A stretch of 64,000 nucleotides of DNA from positions 124,001 through 188,000 of the forward strand of contig JAPMXV010000015.1 in the NCBI GenBank assembly GCA_026936335.1, given 5' to 3'. The translations under genes were made by a program, and so were the position numbers. This DNA is from Mantamonas sphyraenae (Eukaryota > CRuMs > Mantamonadidae). The stretch's first letter is position 1. The number at the start of each line of letters is the position of its first letter. A model generated the notes under the pieces. That model was given only the letters and a program-made list of their open reading frames with translations, did no database searches and had not been told where the DNA came from. Shown here piece by piece: positions 20,730 through 32,988 of the stretch.

Positions 20730-22589
20730 ATGCCTGACCGTGCTACTGCCATGCGTGACCGCTGGCTGGAAATCCTTGGTCGCACCAAAGAGATCAGCAC
20801 AGCTCTCGACGAAGCGGAAAACTCGCGCAGCGCAAACAACGGCGGACTCAAGCGAACCCTCACGGCCGTCGATCTCACCGCCATTGGCGTCGGTGTATGT
20901 TCCCTCTCCCACCCTTTTCTCGCTGCATGCCATTCCTGCGTGTTCCCATGTTCCGTGTAGCTGCATGCGCGTCCCGGCTTTGCACTTTTCTCTCCGCAAA
21001 CCCTGGATCTGACGCGCTAAACCCTCTTTGGCCGCCCCTCTGGCTGTGCACCTTTGCCGCATGCACCACAGAGCACCATCGGCGCAGGAATCTTTGTGCT
21101 GACCGGCGTGGCCGCTGCCACTGCCGCTGGACCTGGAATCATCCTGTCCTACGTCTTTGCCGGCTTTGCCTGCGTCTGTGCCGCTCTGTGCTACTCCGAG
21201 TTTGCTTCCCGTGTGCCCATTGCCGGCTCCGCATACACCTACGCCTACACCACCACGGGTGAGTTTATGGCCTGGACCATTGGTTGGAACCTGGTCCTGG
21301 AGTACACTGTGGGATGTTCCACCGTGGCCCGCGGTTGGTCCGGCTACGTCGCCACCATGTTTCACGCCATGGGTGCTCCCCTGCCCACTTGGCTCTACTC
21401 CATTCCCGTGGGCGACACAAAGTTTGACCTTTTGGCTCTTCTCATTGTCGTGCTCGTCACAGCCCTCCTGTGTCGTGGTGTCAAGGAGTCTGTGCGCTTC
21501 AACGCCATCATGGTCGTCCTCCTCCTCATGGTCATCCTCTTTGTCATCTTTGCCGGCCTGGGCTTCACCGATGCCCAACGCAACTGGGACCCATTTCTCC
21601 CCTACGGCTTTGTGGGCATCTTCCGCGGCGCCGGCCTCATCTTCTTCTCGTACATCGGCTTCGACGCCGTCACCGCCGCTGCCGAGGAGACCAAGAACCC
21701 GGCCAAGGCCATCCCTCGCGGCGTCCTCGCCTCCCTGTCCATCACAACCCTGCTGTACATGAGCCTTGCCGCCGTCCTTACTGCCATGGTCCGCTACGAC
21801 GAGATCAACCAGGAAGCCCCGCTTTCGGCCGCCTTTGCCGTCCACGGTGCCCCGTGGGCAGAGGGCATTGTTTCCGCGGGCGCCTTTATTGGCCTCACCA
21901 CAACCATTGTCGCCTTGCTGCTCTCCCAGCCACGCATTTTCTACTCCATGGCACGCGACGGCCTTCTGTGGCCCTGGTTTGGTGAGGTCTCGGAAACCAG
22001 TGGAGTGCCCGTCAAGTCCACCATTGCCACGGGCGTGGTCGCTGGATCCATGGCCTTCTTTCTGGAGATTGAAGTGCTTGCCGAAATGGTGTCCATTGGC
22101 ACGCTCATGGCGTTTAGCATCGTCTGCGCCGCCGTCCTCACCCTCCGTTACCGTGGTCCCCAGGCCACCGCACAGCGCTTCACCATCAACAACGTCATTG
22201 GCGTCCTCTGTGTCTTCTGTCTCTGCCTGGGCTTCAGCGTCACCACGGGCTCCGTCGTGCCCTCGGTCATCTTTGCCTTTATTGTACTCGCCCTGTCTGC
22301 GTACATCTTCAAGCTGCCGCAGAACACCGAAGAGGTGCCCGACGGCGTGTTCCGCACCCCATTGGTGCCTTTCATCCCCATCTGCGGCATTGTTGTCAAC
22401 CTCATCCTCATGGCCAACCTGCCCGGCGCCACGTGGATCCGTCTCCTCGTCTGGCTCGTCATCGGTTACACCATCTACTTTGGCTACGGGATCAAGCACA
22501 GCACCATTCAACGCAAGGCCAACGCAAACCAGGAGCACAGCCTCGACGGTGCCGCTCGTTGGTCCAAGCTGGATGACACTGCCCACTGA
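20730..22589 (+). CDS. Cationic amino acid transporter (APC superfamily)
   Basis: Multipass permease of the CAT/SLC7 group of the amino acid-polyamine-organocation superfamily, probably moving basic amino acids across plasma or vacuolar membrane. Two exons, 20730-20894 and 21072-22589; the intron (gtatgt...cacag) joins IGVG to STIGAGIFVLTG, the hallmark TM1 motif of the family. About 560 aa, with some 12-14 hydrophobic segments. The CAT-typical GFDAVTAAAEETKNPAKAIP follows TM6, and FSIVCAAVLTLRYR lies near the C-terminal third. Substrate specificity cannot be read from the sequence. The start is the ATG at 20730. A CCCCACAG acceptor-like string sits just upstream, so a 5' UTR intron or a further short exon is possible. 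Confidence 0.93.
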
Positions 22590-22626
22590 TGAACGTTCAT
22601 TCTCTTCTTCCCTGTCCTCTCCCTCC

Positions 22627-25600
22627 CTATGCACCCACTGCTCCAGCCACGTCGTTTGCAGACACTGCACGGATGTCTTTGTACAGCTTGATGACAAAGG
22701 TAGGCACCAGCGACGCCATGGCCGTCTGCAGGGCCCATGGTTCGTAGCCAAAGGCAAACACCACCACCATGATGATGTTGAGCAGGTTCATGAAGTAGCC
22801 AATGACTCGTTCGCGTCCAGGTGTGATCAGATCCAACGGTTCCAGGTCCACCTCGTCCTCATCCTTCTGCACCGTCTCCTCCTTGGAACGCGACTTGAGC
22901 GGTGGCGTTTTCTCCTTCTTGCGCTTCTTACGGATGTCCACACGCTCTTCCATCATGTCCTCCAGCGTCTTGCTGGTGTGTCGGTCCAATTTGGCCACCT
23001 TTTCAGCCTGCCGCATGGCCAGCAGCTTCTGTTCGCGCTCGAATCCGGATTCCTTCATCGCCGCCGCACGCAGATTGAGAAAGTATTCTTCGTGCACTGC
23101 ATCTGCACTTGCAAGGCTTCTCTTGTGTAGCGACGTGTCCACTCCATACGTTTCCTTCTCGTCCACCTGGTCGTCATCCTCCTCCTGGTTGTCCTTGCTG
23201 CCTTGCCTTGTCCTTGCCCTTGTCCCTTCTTTGACGTTTTGCTCTTGCTCTTCACATCCTTTCCAGAGGGCCCCATCGGTCCAACAAACTCCCACAAATC
23301 GTCCTCATCACCACCCAACGGCCCACCGGGTCCCTTCTTGGACTTTCTCTCTTTGCCTTTCTCCTTCTTCTCCTTCTTCTCCTTCTTCTCCTTCTTCTCC
23401 TTCTTCTCCTCCTCTCCTTCTCCTTCTGTTCCTTTCTCTCCTTCCTCTCCTTCTCCTTCTGTTCCTTCTTCTCCTTGAGGTTGCCTTCATCTTGCACCTT
23501 GGACGTTTTCTTGCCCTTGCTGCTCGTGCTGGAGCTACTGGAGCTACTGGAGCTGCCCTTGTCAGATGGCCATTTGACCTTTGAACCACGCACGTGATTG
23601 CGGATCTGCCGGCGCCACGTGTCTGCATCCTCCGTGCGTCGTGAATTCAGCAGCACAAACTCTTCCACTTGGTCCATGTTCCGCACCACATAGCTCCAGT
23701 CGCTGGGATGTTTCATCAGCTTCAGCAGACCGCCACGCACCATGTGACCCTGTCCTCCATCCTTGTCCGCCAAATCGGCCACTTGCTCGATCCACTCCAC
23801 ATGGCGCTCCTGCTCCATTTCTTTCACTGCCCCATCGGCCAGCTTCTCTGCCTGCTTGCGGAAATGACTTTGCCACGACAATTTGCCCATCTTGGTCGAG
23901 TTGCGGGTCCACTCTGCCAAGGATGGCATCCAAGTTGTGGCGCACAGTGCATATGCATCGTTTGCCAGCAATCTCCTCAGCTCCGCTTCGTAGCGAGGCC
24001 CAAACTCCTTCACAAACGCCTCTACCTCGTCTGCCAGACCAGGCGCCTGGTGCATCTGCATCTTGTACAACAGCTCCTTTGCGTTGGCATTCACCAAAGT
24101 GGCTGGTTCTTCTCGTTCCACCTCTTGCAGCCACGCAAGCGTCTCTGCGCCCGATTGTGAGTCCCACACCGTGCTGTCCACACGCAGCGTCTTGTAAGAA
24201 CGTTCACTCAGCAGAGTGTATGCACACAAATTCTTGGCCGCCTCTCGGCCATCCTCTGTGCTCATCGACGCCATCCACGTGTCCTGGATCTCATAGAAGC
24301 GCTGAAACAAGCTCTGCACGCGCTCCATCTCCGCCTCCCACAGTTTCACATCGGACCCCTTGTAGTCAGGATGTGCACGTCGCACTTCCTTTATGCCTTT
24401 GATGGCTTTGTCGATGTGTTTGTACGACTTTTTGTCAGTCTTGCTAGCTTTCCAATTGCTCAGCTCCTCATGCAGCACGGCCAGGTCTGCATCGAGGACA
24501 TCCTCTGAGCTGTTGTCCAGCGTAAAACTCAGCCGCTCGTGCACCCTCTTTCCTTCTGGGACCTTCTCTCGAATCTTCTCATACAGACGGATCAGATTCT
24601 TCCTCTCCTGCAATTGGTGCTCTCCACTCCTGTGCTCCATCACACGTCGATAGTACTTCTGGACGCCCTCCATTGCATCGTCGGAGAGTACACCCAGAGG
24701 AAGCCTGTCCACATCCATGCCCATGTCACGAAGTGCTCGTTGCTGCTTTTCTGCCTCCACCCGGTCCAGGACAAGCTCGGTCATCTTTGCTTTCCAGTGC
24801 TTGCGCAGCGCAGACGTGTCCAGACACATACCATTGCCCTTGTCGAACAACCACACAGCGAACGCCTCGTCCAGCTGTGCGCACTCCTCTGCTGTCAACC
24901 CGTACCTTTGCTGCACCGCCTTGAGCTCGCATGCCGCCTTGATTGCCTCATTGTACTTTGCCACGAACAAACCGACCTCGGACGGCCCCGACAACACCAA
25001 GCCTTCGTCTTGAAAGTCTTCCATCATCTTCGTAAACGCATCAGGCGGGGCTGCACTCACGTGAAACGTGTCCACATACACATCCGCCCGGATGCCATTC
25101 TGCCCCAAGACGTTGCTAGACTCCTTCTTGCTCACCTTGGCCAAGTTGTCCTTCACCTCTTGATCCTTCTTGTCCTTTTTCGACCGCTTGGACTTCTTCT
25201 TCTTGTCCTTTCCAGAGGGGCCCTGAGGCCCCTGGTGTTCCTCTGGCCCCATTGGACCCTCCGGTCCATGTTTGCTCTTCCTGCTCTTGCCCTTGTCCTT
25301 GCTCTTCTTCCTATCCTTGCTCTTGTCCTTGCTCTTGTCCTTGCTCTTGTCCTTGCTCTTGTCCTTCCCCTTGGGGCTCCTGGTCGTCGTCTCACTCATC
25401 TCACCGACTGTCCCATTGAAGTACTTGCGCTTCCACGACTTGGGAGCCTTGCTGCTTGTATGAATGCCGAGCTTCTTGGCCTTGTCACGACCCATCTCCA
25501 CCAGCTGCTTCTTCAAACTGTGTTCCACCTCATCGAAAGAGGTCCCTTTCAACAAATTCAACGCTTCTCGTCCTTCCTCACTGGTAATGTACGCCATAAA

Positions 25601-28600
25601 GTCCTCTGCACAGATGTCCATCCACATGGCATACTTCCCCTTGCACGCGAGATCCGTGATACTCCCTTTGATCACCATTCGCAGCCATGCATCCTCCTCT
25701 CGCTCCAGAGCCTCAGTCACCTCGGGATACTCACTGGGCACTTTGGGCGACCAGTTCATCGTGATCATCATGGTGTGCATGTTCTTGACCAAATCCTTGG
25801 ACGAGCAGATTTGCTTCGCGTTCATCGCAAGGGCATACATGGTCTCCTGCGGCAGCGTCAGAAAGTGTTCGCAGTCGTCATCGGTCCTCAGGCACTGTTG
25901 AAGCACTTGGAGCATCTTTGTCGACATCTCTTCCTCCAACACACACTCGTTCATCGCGAGCCACAACCTCGTTTTGCACTCTCGTCCCAGCGGACCCACA
26001 GCACACCACGGAGCCTTGCCCAAGATGCGTGCCATGTTCTTTCCACGCATCTGCAGCAATTGGTCTCCCTGTGCATACTTCACTGCCTTTTCTATGCCGT
26101 CCGTTTTCTGGATATGTGCGTCGTACAAGCGCAACTCGGCCTGCAGCTTGCGCAGCAGAATCACAGATGCCACTGTGCGACGCAGGCCACGCAGCATCAC
26201 GTACTGCTTGCGCAGCTCCACGGCTTCCGATGCCTGCTTCTGTTTCTCCGCTGCCCTTTGCGCCTCGTTGATCGCTTTGGAGCGAGCCGACAACTCTTCC
26301 ACCAGCGCGTCCACAACCGCCTCGCTCAGCTCACCCACAGCAGGTTCTGAGCCTCCCAATCCCGAGCCATGACTTTGGTAGATGCGTTGTACCTCCTCCT
26401 CCACGGTGGCCAACAATGGTTCCACCCACGACACCAGCGACCCCGCCTCAGACTTGCTAGCCTCTGCTTTCTCGGCTGCCACCTTGCAGGCAATCACTCC
26501 CTGGTCACTCACCTCCAATCCTTGCTCACTCAGAACGTTTTCCACTCGCGAACCAATACCCGTTGCCGTTTCGTTTGCGTGTTGTGTCGCAGCCTCCATC
26601 ATCTGCGTCACCAGTTCTTCCTCCACCCCCGCCTGCCACTGGGCCCATTCCTTCTCCCACTTTCTCTGCACATCTTTGGGCATATAAACAGGCCCTTGAT
26701 TGCACATCCATTCCAGAAAGTGGTCCATCAGCTCCTGCTTGCGTGCCAAACGAGCTTGCTTCTCCTCCAACTTCCTCTCCAGCTGTTGCAGCTCCAAGGC
26801 GGCCACCACCGCTTCCTTGCCAAAGACCAACCCCTGGTCCCAAGCATCCTCCTCCTCATCATCAAAGCCCTCCATCACGTTGTCCTCTTCCTCGCTCTTC
26901 TTCTTGTCCTCCTTGCCCTTGCTCTTCTTTTTCTTCGAGGCACTCTTTTCCACCAGTTCCTTAAGCAGCTGGTATCGCACCTCTCCAATAACCTCGGGCA
27001 TTGCCTCCACCTCTTTGGTGAGCCTCTCATAGTGCTGCGTGATGTCCACGGCCGCTTTCAGCGCCTCTGTGTACATCGTGTCAAAGAGCTTGTCGTTGAC
27101 CAGTGCAGGGTCGTCACGCACCGTTTTTCGCAGTGCCTGGCCGTCTTTCTTGCTCCAATTCTTGCCCTTGCGCTTGTTGTGCTTGATTGCCCTTTCCCGA
27201 GTTCTCTCCGAGACGCCTTCTTTCACCTCTTCCCACCACTCTGGCCGGACTCCCAGCACACGCAGCTCGTCCACATTTCCCTGCAGAAACCCATCGGCTT
27301 GCGTGAGATACTCCAACAGCTTGCCTTGCAGCTCGTCCCATTCTTCGCGCTCCTCTTCCACACGCTTGCGGCCCCATTCAACACGTTCCAGCAGTTCGCG
27401 CTTGTCCTTCATCCCAGCACGTCGCTTTTCCACCTCGGAGCGCCTCACCTCGTCCACAGCCGCGTTCTTGAGCGTCTCCAGACCTTCCAGCTCCATCTCC
27501 ACACGATCCAACTCTGTCTCTTCTTCCTCTTCCTCCTCCTTCTCCCCTTCCTCGTCGTCTTGAAGCAGATGCACGTGTTCCTCGTCCAAATCTCCCTGTT
27601 CGTCGTCGTCATCAACAGGCTCGCTCATGTCCGAAAGCACACTCAGGTCCAGTGGAGTGTCAGCCCTGCTGGCATCCATGTCCTCGTCTTCGTCGTCCAG
27701 CTCATGATCTTCACCCAAATCATGATCGTCGTCAGACTGCTGCTCCTGCTCTTCTTCCTCGTCATCCTCCTCTTCCTCGTCCTCTTCCCCTTCCTGACTC
27801 TGCTCCTCAATACGCTTCGCTGCTTCCTCCGCTTCCAGCCGTTCGCGTTCTTCCCTTTCCCGTTTCTCACGCTCTTCTTTCTCCTTTTCCTTGCGTGCGG
27901 TCACCAGGTTGCGTCCAACCTCCAATGCCTCCGCCTGCAGCTCTTGGGAGTCGTAGGCAAGCGTGATCTCGTTCAGAATGCGCAAGCGTGCCTCATCGTC
28001 AATCAGATTCCTCTGCAGATCGCGCTCCAGCTTGGCAGCACGTGCAAAAGCGCCCTGCAGGAATGCCAACGCCTGTGGGCTCACTGCGTTGCCAAACGCT
28101 TCCGTGAGCGCACGCCTTCGTTCATGCTGCTCCTTCTTGTGCTCAGTCTTGCGCGTCTCCTTTTCACGGTTCGTCTCACGCTTTGTGCGCACGCTGTGCC
28201 TACGTCGCTCGTCTCGCTCCTTCTGCAGGCGGTACTGGCTGCGTGTGGCCAGGGCCCAAAACACATCCAACGCAGGCGGGTTGTTGACCTGTTCCTGCAA
28301 CTTTCCCAGCACCACCGTCACGGGCGTCATCATCCAGATCAGTCCTGTGGCTCTGGCAATCACAGCCAACACAGCCTCCTGCTGCGAGTCTTCGTCTTCG
28401 TCGTCATCGTCAAACTCTTCTGCGCGCTGCTTGATGTGAAGCGCATGCACCAGCTTGAACGACCAGTTGCCCACGAGGAGGTAGAAGAGACGCACAATAA
28501 TGGTGGCCACAAAGTCCGCCGCCAGCACAAAGGGCACCATGCACGCTCGGCAATTGCGACGCTGTTGATAGTACAATTCGCGCTGTTTCGACACCCGGCG

Positions 28601-31600
28601 CCAGAACTTGAGGTCTCCTACGAGCAGATGCATGTTGTTGAGCACCAGTCCGACTGTGATGATGGCTGTGAGGACCGAGCCCACCACCGCGTGACGAGAT
28701 CGACGTCGCCGCAGTTGCGTGGCTGGCCCACAACCACACTGCCCAACACGGAACCCAACATGACAAACAGCACCTGAATAGTGTAAAAGATGGCGCCGTC
28801 GGCCAGTCCGGCGAGGACGCCCACCACAGCAGCAGCAGCAGGCGATTTTTGGCGCTTCTTCAGCGAGCGCAGGAACATCGTCGTCACAAGGAGCATGTCT
28901 CGCCCCAGCATGACACGCAGAAAAATGACCACGACGCCCATGAGCAAGGGAGACAGCACAGTGAGCAGTCCGCCGCAGTTCCAGTCCACGCTGAGTGGCA
29001 GGTCGATCGCGGTCAGTGTGATTTTGAAAATGTTGACGACCTCAAAGGGGAACTCGCCCAGGGCCAGGTTAATGCCCAGGTCAAAGCTGATGGGGTTCAA
29101 CCATGCAAAGTACTTTCGGAAACTCGTAAACACGAGCGACAGCGTGAACAGGGTGCGCACAGCCGCAAAGAACAGCGCCAGAACATTGAAGATGGTCACA
29201 ATCGCATAGTTGACCACCTTTTCGCTTGACGAAGGCTCCGAAGGCTCATCTTCTGCCACCATGTCTTCCAGACCACTGTGCACCTTGCTTCCCACGTCCC
29301 CTTCGTCGTCCTCCGACGGTGGTGCCGGACCATCACCCTCTGCAAGGCCATCCAAGGTCTGGACCACACCTGCGGCCGAGTCGAAGCTGCTCATGGCGGC
29401 GTGGCCGCGTTCCAAAGCCCCTTTCTTTTCATCCGCTGCGTCCGCTTCGTCGGCTTCTTCGTCCTCCCCGTCGTCCTCGTTCTCGTCTTCGTCCTCGTCA
29501 CTCATGTCCCCCTCTGTGATCATTGGCTCTGACGTGTCGAGGACAGACAGTTCGAGGGCGTCGCCGTCCATGGTGGGCGTGTCCAAAAAGTCCGAGTCGT
29601 CCGAGTCGTCCGAGTCATCGTCATCGTCGTCGTCCTCGTCGCCACTCTCCACTTTCATCTTGTTCCCCTTCTCCTGCTTTGCCTTTTGTCGCTCCTCTTC
29701 CTCCTTCAAGTAGGCCTCTTCCTCCTCCTTTTGCTTTCGCGCCTCCTCAGCCTCGCGCAACAGCCTCGCACGCGCGACCTTTGGATCCAAACCAGTGGCG
29801 TTGGACAGCTGGCGCACACGCAGCTCAAAGGCAGCGTCGCGCATGTTGCTCTTTGCACGGTCCTTGAATCCCGCAAGAAAGTCCTCGATGCGTGTGACGC
29901 CGCCCTTGGCCCATTGCAGAGGTGGGTAGTGGGCGACACAGCAGAATCCGGGGAGGAAAACGAGAAGGGGGACGATGATAAAGATGACGAGGAGAACAAG
30001 AGGCAGGAATTGCAGGTTGTCGCGAATGACAAGGGCCAATTCGACGCGGTCCTTGGTGTTGGAAGTGTGGATGCCTTCTGTGGCCAGAACAAGGTACATG
30101 CGCTCGTCGTCTTCGTTCATGACGGTGCGATCGATGTCCAAGGTGCGTGTGGTCGCATCCAGTGTCAGCGCTGCGGTTTGTGAGCAGTTGGAGCACGTGA
30201 AGGCCACGTAGCGGACGGATTTCTGGTCCGCAAACGGTACCAGATCGACGTCAAACACGGTGGGCGTGCCGTATGTGCCTAGGACATGAAGGGTGGGCAA
30301 CAGATTGGTGGTTGTCTTGAGCTGCAGCTGGCTGACGCTGTTGTGCTTGCTGATTTGAGCCCACCGTTGCACGGGGCGTCCCAGTTGCGCACCTGCAAGC
30401 ACAGTGGCACCCCCTCCATTGACGACTTCCAGTGATCGGTCCGCAGAGTCTGTAGTGCAGCCTGTCCAGCGGCGGAAGCCCGATCGCGTAGCGCACTGGG
30501 AATTCCACCATCCAAACGAAGCGTTGACGACGCTGCGCGTGTACACAATCCTGACTTGGCAGACCCATCCAAAGGCATGCGTGGAGTTTCCGTCGTTGCG
30601 CGTGGATGCGGTGACAAACAGACGGCGTTTGAGGCCGTTTGGTGTTGTGCAGCCGCAGCGGTGAGCGGGCGAATAGTCCGTGGTGGCATCCAGTGTGTCA
30701 CCGTACGTGTTGCCACACTTGCTGTCACATGTCAGTGTCGACTGGATTTGGACCTCACCGCAGGATGCCACCGTGCTGAGGCGCTCGATACGCACGTTGT
30801 TGACGGGAAACATGGATCCCTCGGCCACAAAGTCCACAAAGAAGACGGCTTGGGCGTTGTCCACATAGGTACCGTCCTGAAGAAACGCACGCGTGAGTGT
30901 CACGGTGCGCGAGATGTCCACGGCCCCGGTCGTGTCTGTGGTGAGGATGTTGGCTGTGCCTTGGCACTGTGGTCCGTACGCAGGCGATGTGCACGCACAA
31001 CGATTGTCACCGAGGGCACGTGTGCTGTTGAATACGGTGGTTCCTTTGAAGAAACAGGCGTCGAGGACATTTGTGCGTGCGTGGCCCGTGCAGTTGCCTC
31101 CTGTGACCCATGGCAAACAAGTGACACTCAGCGAGTACGACGTGATGCCCCCCACACGCATATCGCAGCCACAGGAGGCGTGCGAGGACAGCGAGGAGCC
31201 AAAGGAGTAGTCCTGGGCGACAGAGAGGCCTGATGCAACAGCGGCCGCAGGAGCTTGCCACGGATTGGCACAGCTGCGCGAAGAGACCGAGCATGAGAAA
31301 CGCACGTGAAGGAGCATGTGGTGAGCAGCAGCCACACCTTGTGCGTCTTGCAGCCCAAACAGAACTTGTCGGCCCTGGTGTGCGTTGACTGTGAGACGCA
31401 CGTGTGCCTGCTGGCCGGGGAGGAGGTTGAGAGCGGCAAGAGCGCCTTCGAGATTGGAAGGTTCAGAGGATTGTGTTGCTGGCTGGTCGCAACTGGCGCC
31501 AGCCCAGCCCTGGTCGCAGGAGCAGCGTTTGAGTTGTGTGTCGTAGCTGCCGTGGCTGGAACAAACGTGGCCTGTTGTCAGTCGCACGGTGGCCTGGCAG

Positions 31601-32968
31601 ACCTCTGTGGTGCTTCCAGTACGTCGCAGAATCAGAGCGTGTTGCAGGTTGTTGCTTGTGCAGGGAGCGCCCGCACAAGACGAGCCGTCGCCGGGAAGCA
31701 AGGCTGGCGAGGTGTAGGTTGTGATCTGGCCACTGTTGCACCAACAAAGGGAAGAGGAGGCCGAGCAGGCGTAGTGTGTGTGAAGCTGGAGCCCTGCCGA
31801 GCAGTTTGTCGAAAGCACTGAGGCAGAGATGCGCGCGGTGGCTGTGACCAGCGTTGCAAGCACGCTGGAGGCATCTTTGCCTGCATCGATGACCACCGTG
31901 GCATCGAGAGAGCCTGAAGAGGCCAAAGAGGATGTGTTTTGCCACGCGGTGGCTGGATGCGCTTGCTGGACGAGTGCGGGGGAGACGTGTGTTGCCACCG
32001 ACCACTGCCCGCCCTGACGTAGCTGCACTCGAAGCATGTCTGTTGCTTGGCCTGCGTAGCCGTCCAAAGAACACAAAATGGTTCGTTCGCCCAGAACTTG
32101 GGCGCTGAATGTTTGGCTGCCAAGCATGCAGGCAGGTTTTGCCTCGAAGCTGCACACTCTGCAGCTCCGTTGCGTACTGGTGCAGTCCGTCGAGACCCAA
32201 TTTCCAGTGTTGCCTTGTCTGCATGTGGACGAAATCCATTGGGCAAGGGTTTGGGGCCGTGTGAGCTGGCGCGGATGTGGGGGAAGCACGGGCACAGCAC
32301 AACAGGCACTGGCCAACTCACGATTGCAGGATCGCACAGGTCGACATGGCACTGGGTTGGCCTGGTACCCATGCGGTGAAATCAAATGCGGAACCATCGG
32401 ACCATACGAATTCGCCTGAGCAGCCGGGGGTGGAGTGTGAGGGGAATGGGTTCCGTGTGCGTGCGTGTGTGAGCGCTTTGTGCAGATGCAAAAGAAGGGC
32501 GATTTGAGCGGCCAAGAAAACCAACCTGCGCTCCCACGAGAGGCGCCCAGAAACGCCTCGCGGTTTTGTGTAGTCGAGCATGCAGAGAGAGTTAGGTTGG
32601 CCAAGTGGTCGTTGGTTGCCTTTGTGTGGACGCTGGGCAGGGTGGCGTTCTGAAAAGTGCGTGTCAGTGTGCGGCCCACAACGAAAATTCCTGAAAAGCA
32701 CGCTTTGGGAGACACATACGATGTTTGCACAGGCGGCGGACATTTCGAGCTGTGTGCTCAACGTGTCGATGGCTGCCTCATGCACCGTACGAATGTCCGA
32801 GATGCGCGTGGAGGCGTCAAGGGTGACCAGGAGGGCGGTGGAGCCGGCGTGGATCGGCTGGACAGAGGCCACCCCGGGGATGCTCTGTGCACCAGCGGGG
32901 TGCGCCAACAGAACCCAAAGACCCGCAAGAAGGGCGATGGAAAGCAGAGAAAAGGTGGGAGGATGCAT
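22627..32968 (-). CDS. Giant multipass surface protein with signal peptide and C-type lectin domain (frameshifted)
   Basis: Four exons: 32968-32720, 32649-32526, 32415-32322 and 32218-22627; about 3,350 aa. Residues 1-26 are a signal peptide (LLSIALLAGLWVLLAHPAGA). Exons 1-4 together build a C-type lectin domain: NDHLANLTLSA, NREAFLGA, FVWSDGSAFDFTAWVPGQPS, CAIL and NWVSTDC, closing with CRVC. A Cys-rich ectodomain follows with EGF-like loops (CSCDQGWAGASC, CACTSPAYGPQC). A hydrophobic segment near residue 892 leads to a charged loop, then a cluster of about seven membrane segments (~1155-1460). Next come ~1,800 residues of charged, coiled-coil-like cytoplasmic sequence, and a final membrane hairpin at the C-terminus. 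The frame shifts near 28690, 23410 and 23205. The hydrophobic segment continues across the first break without a new ATG, so one gene is more likely than two. No named family recognised; probably a surface receptor or adhesion molecule. Confidence 0.75.
23360..23411. repeat. TTCTCC microsatellite encoding Lys/Glu run
   Basis: A hexamer-like pyrimidine repeat that, on the coding minus strand, reads as repeated Lys-Glu-Lys in one frame and as an arginine run in the neighbouring frame. The giant gene changes frame at the edge of this tract, where polymerase slippage and base-calling errors are both expected. Confidence 0.85.
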
Positions 32969-32988
32969 TTTGGTCGCGGCACCGCAAG

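Noticed and set aside
28618-28690. Interpretation as two separate genes, one ending and one starting here
   Set aside because: The downstream frame begins in the middle of a hydrophobic segment with no ATG and continues the TM bundle; a single indel is simpler. Not excluded without transcripts.
24539-28777. Long plus-strand open frames opposite the giant gene
   Set aside because: Leu/His/Pro-rich shadows of a Lys/Glu-rich coding strand; no motifs, no start context, and they overlap one another in several frames.
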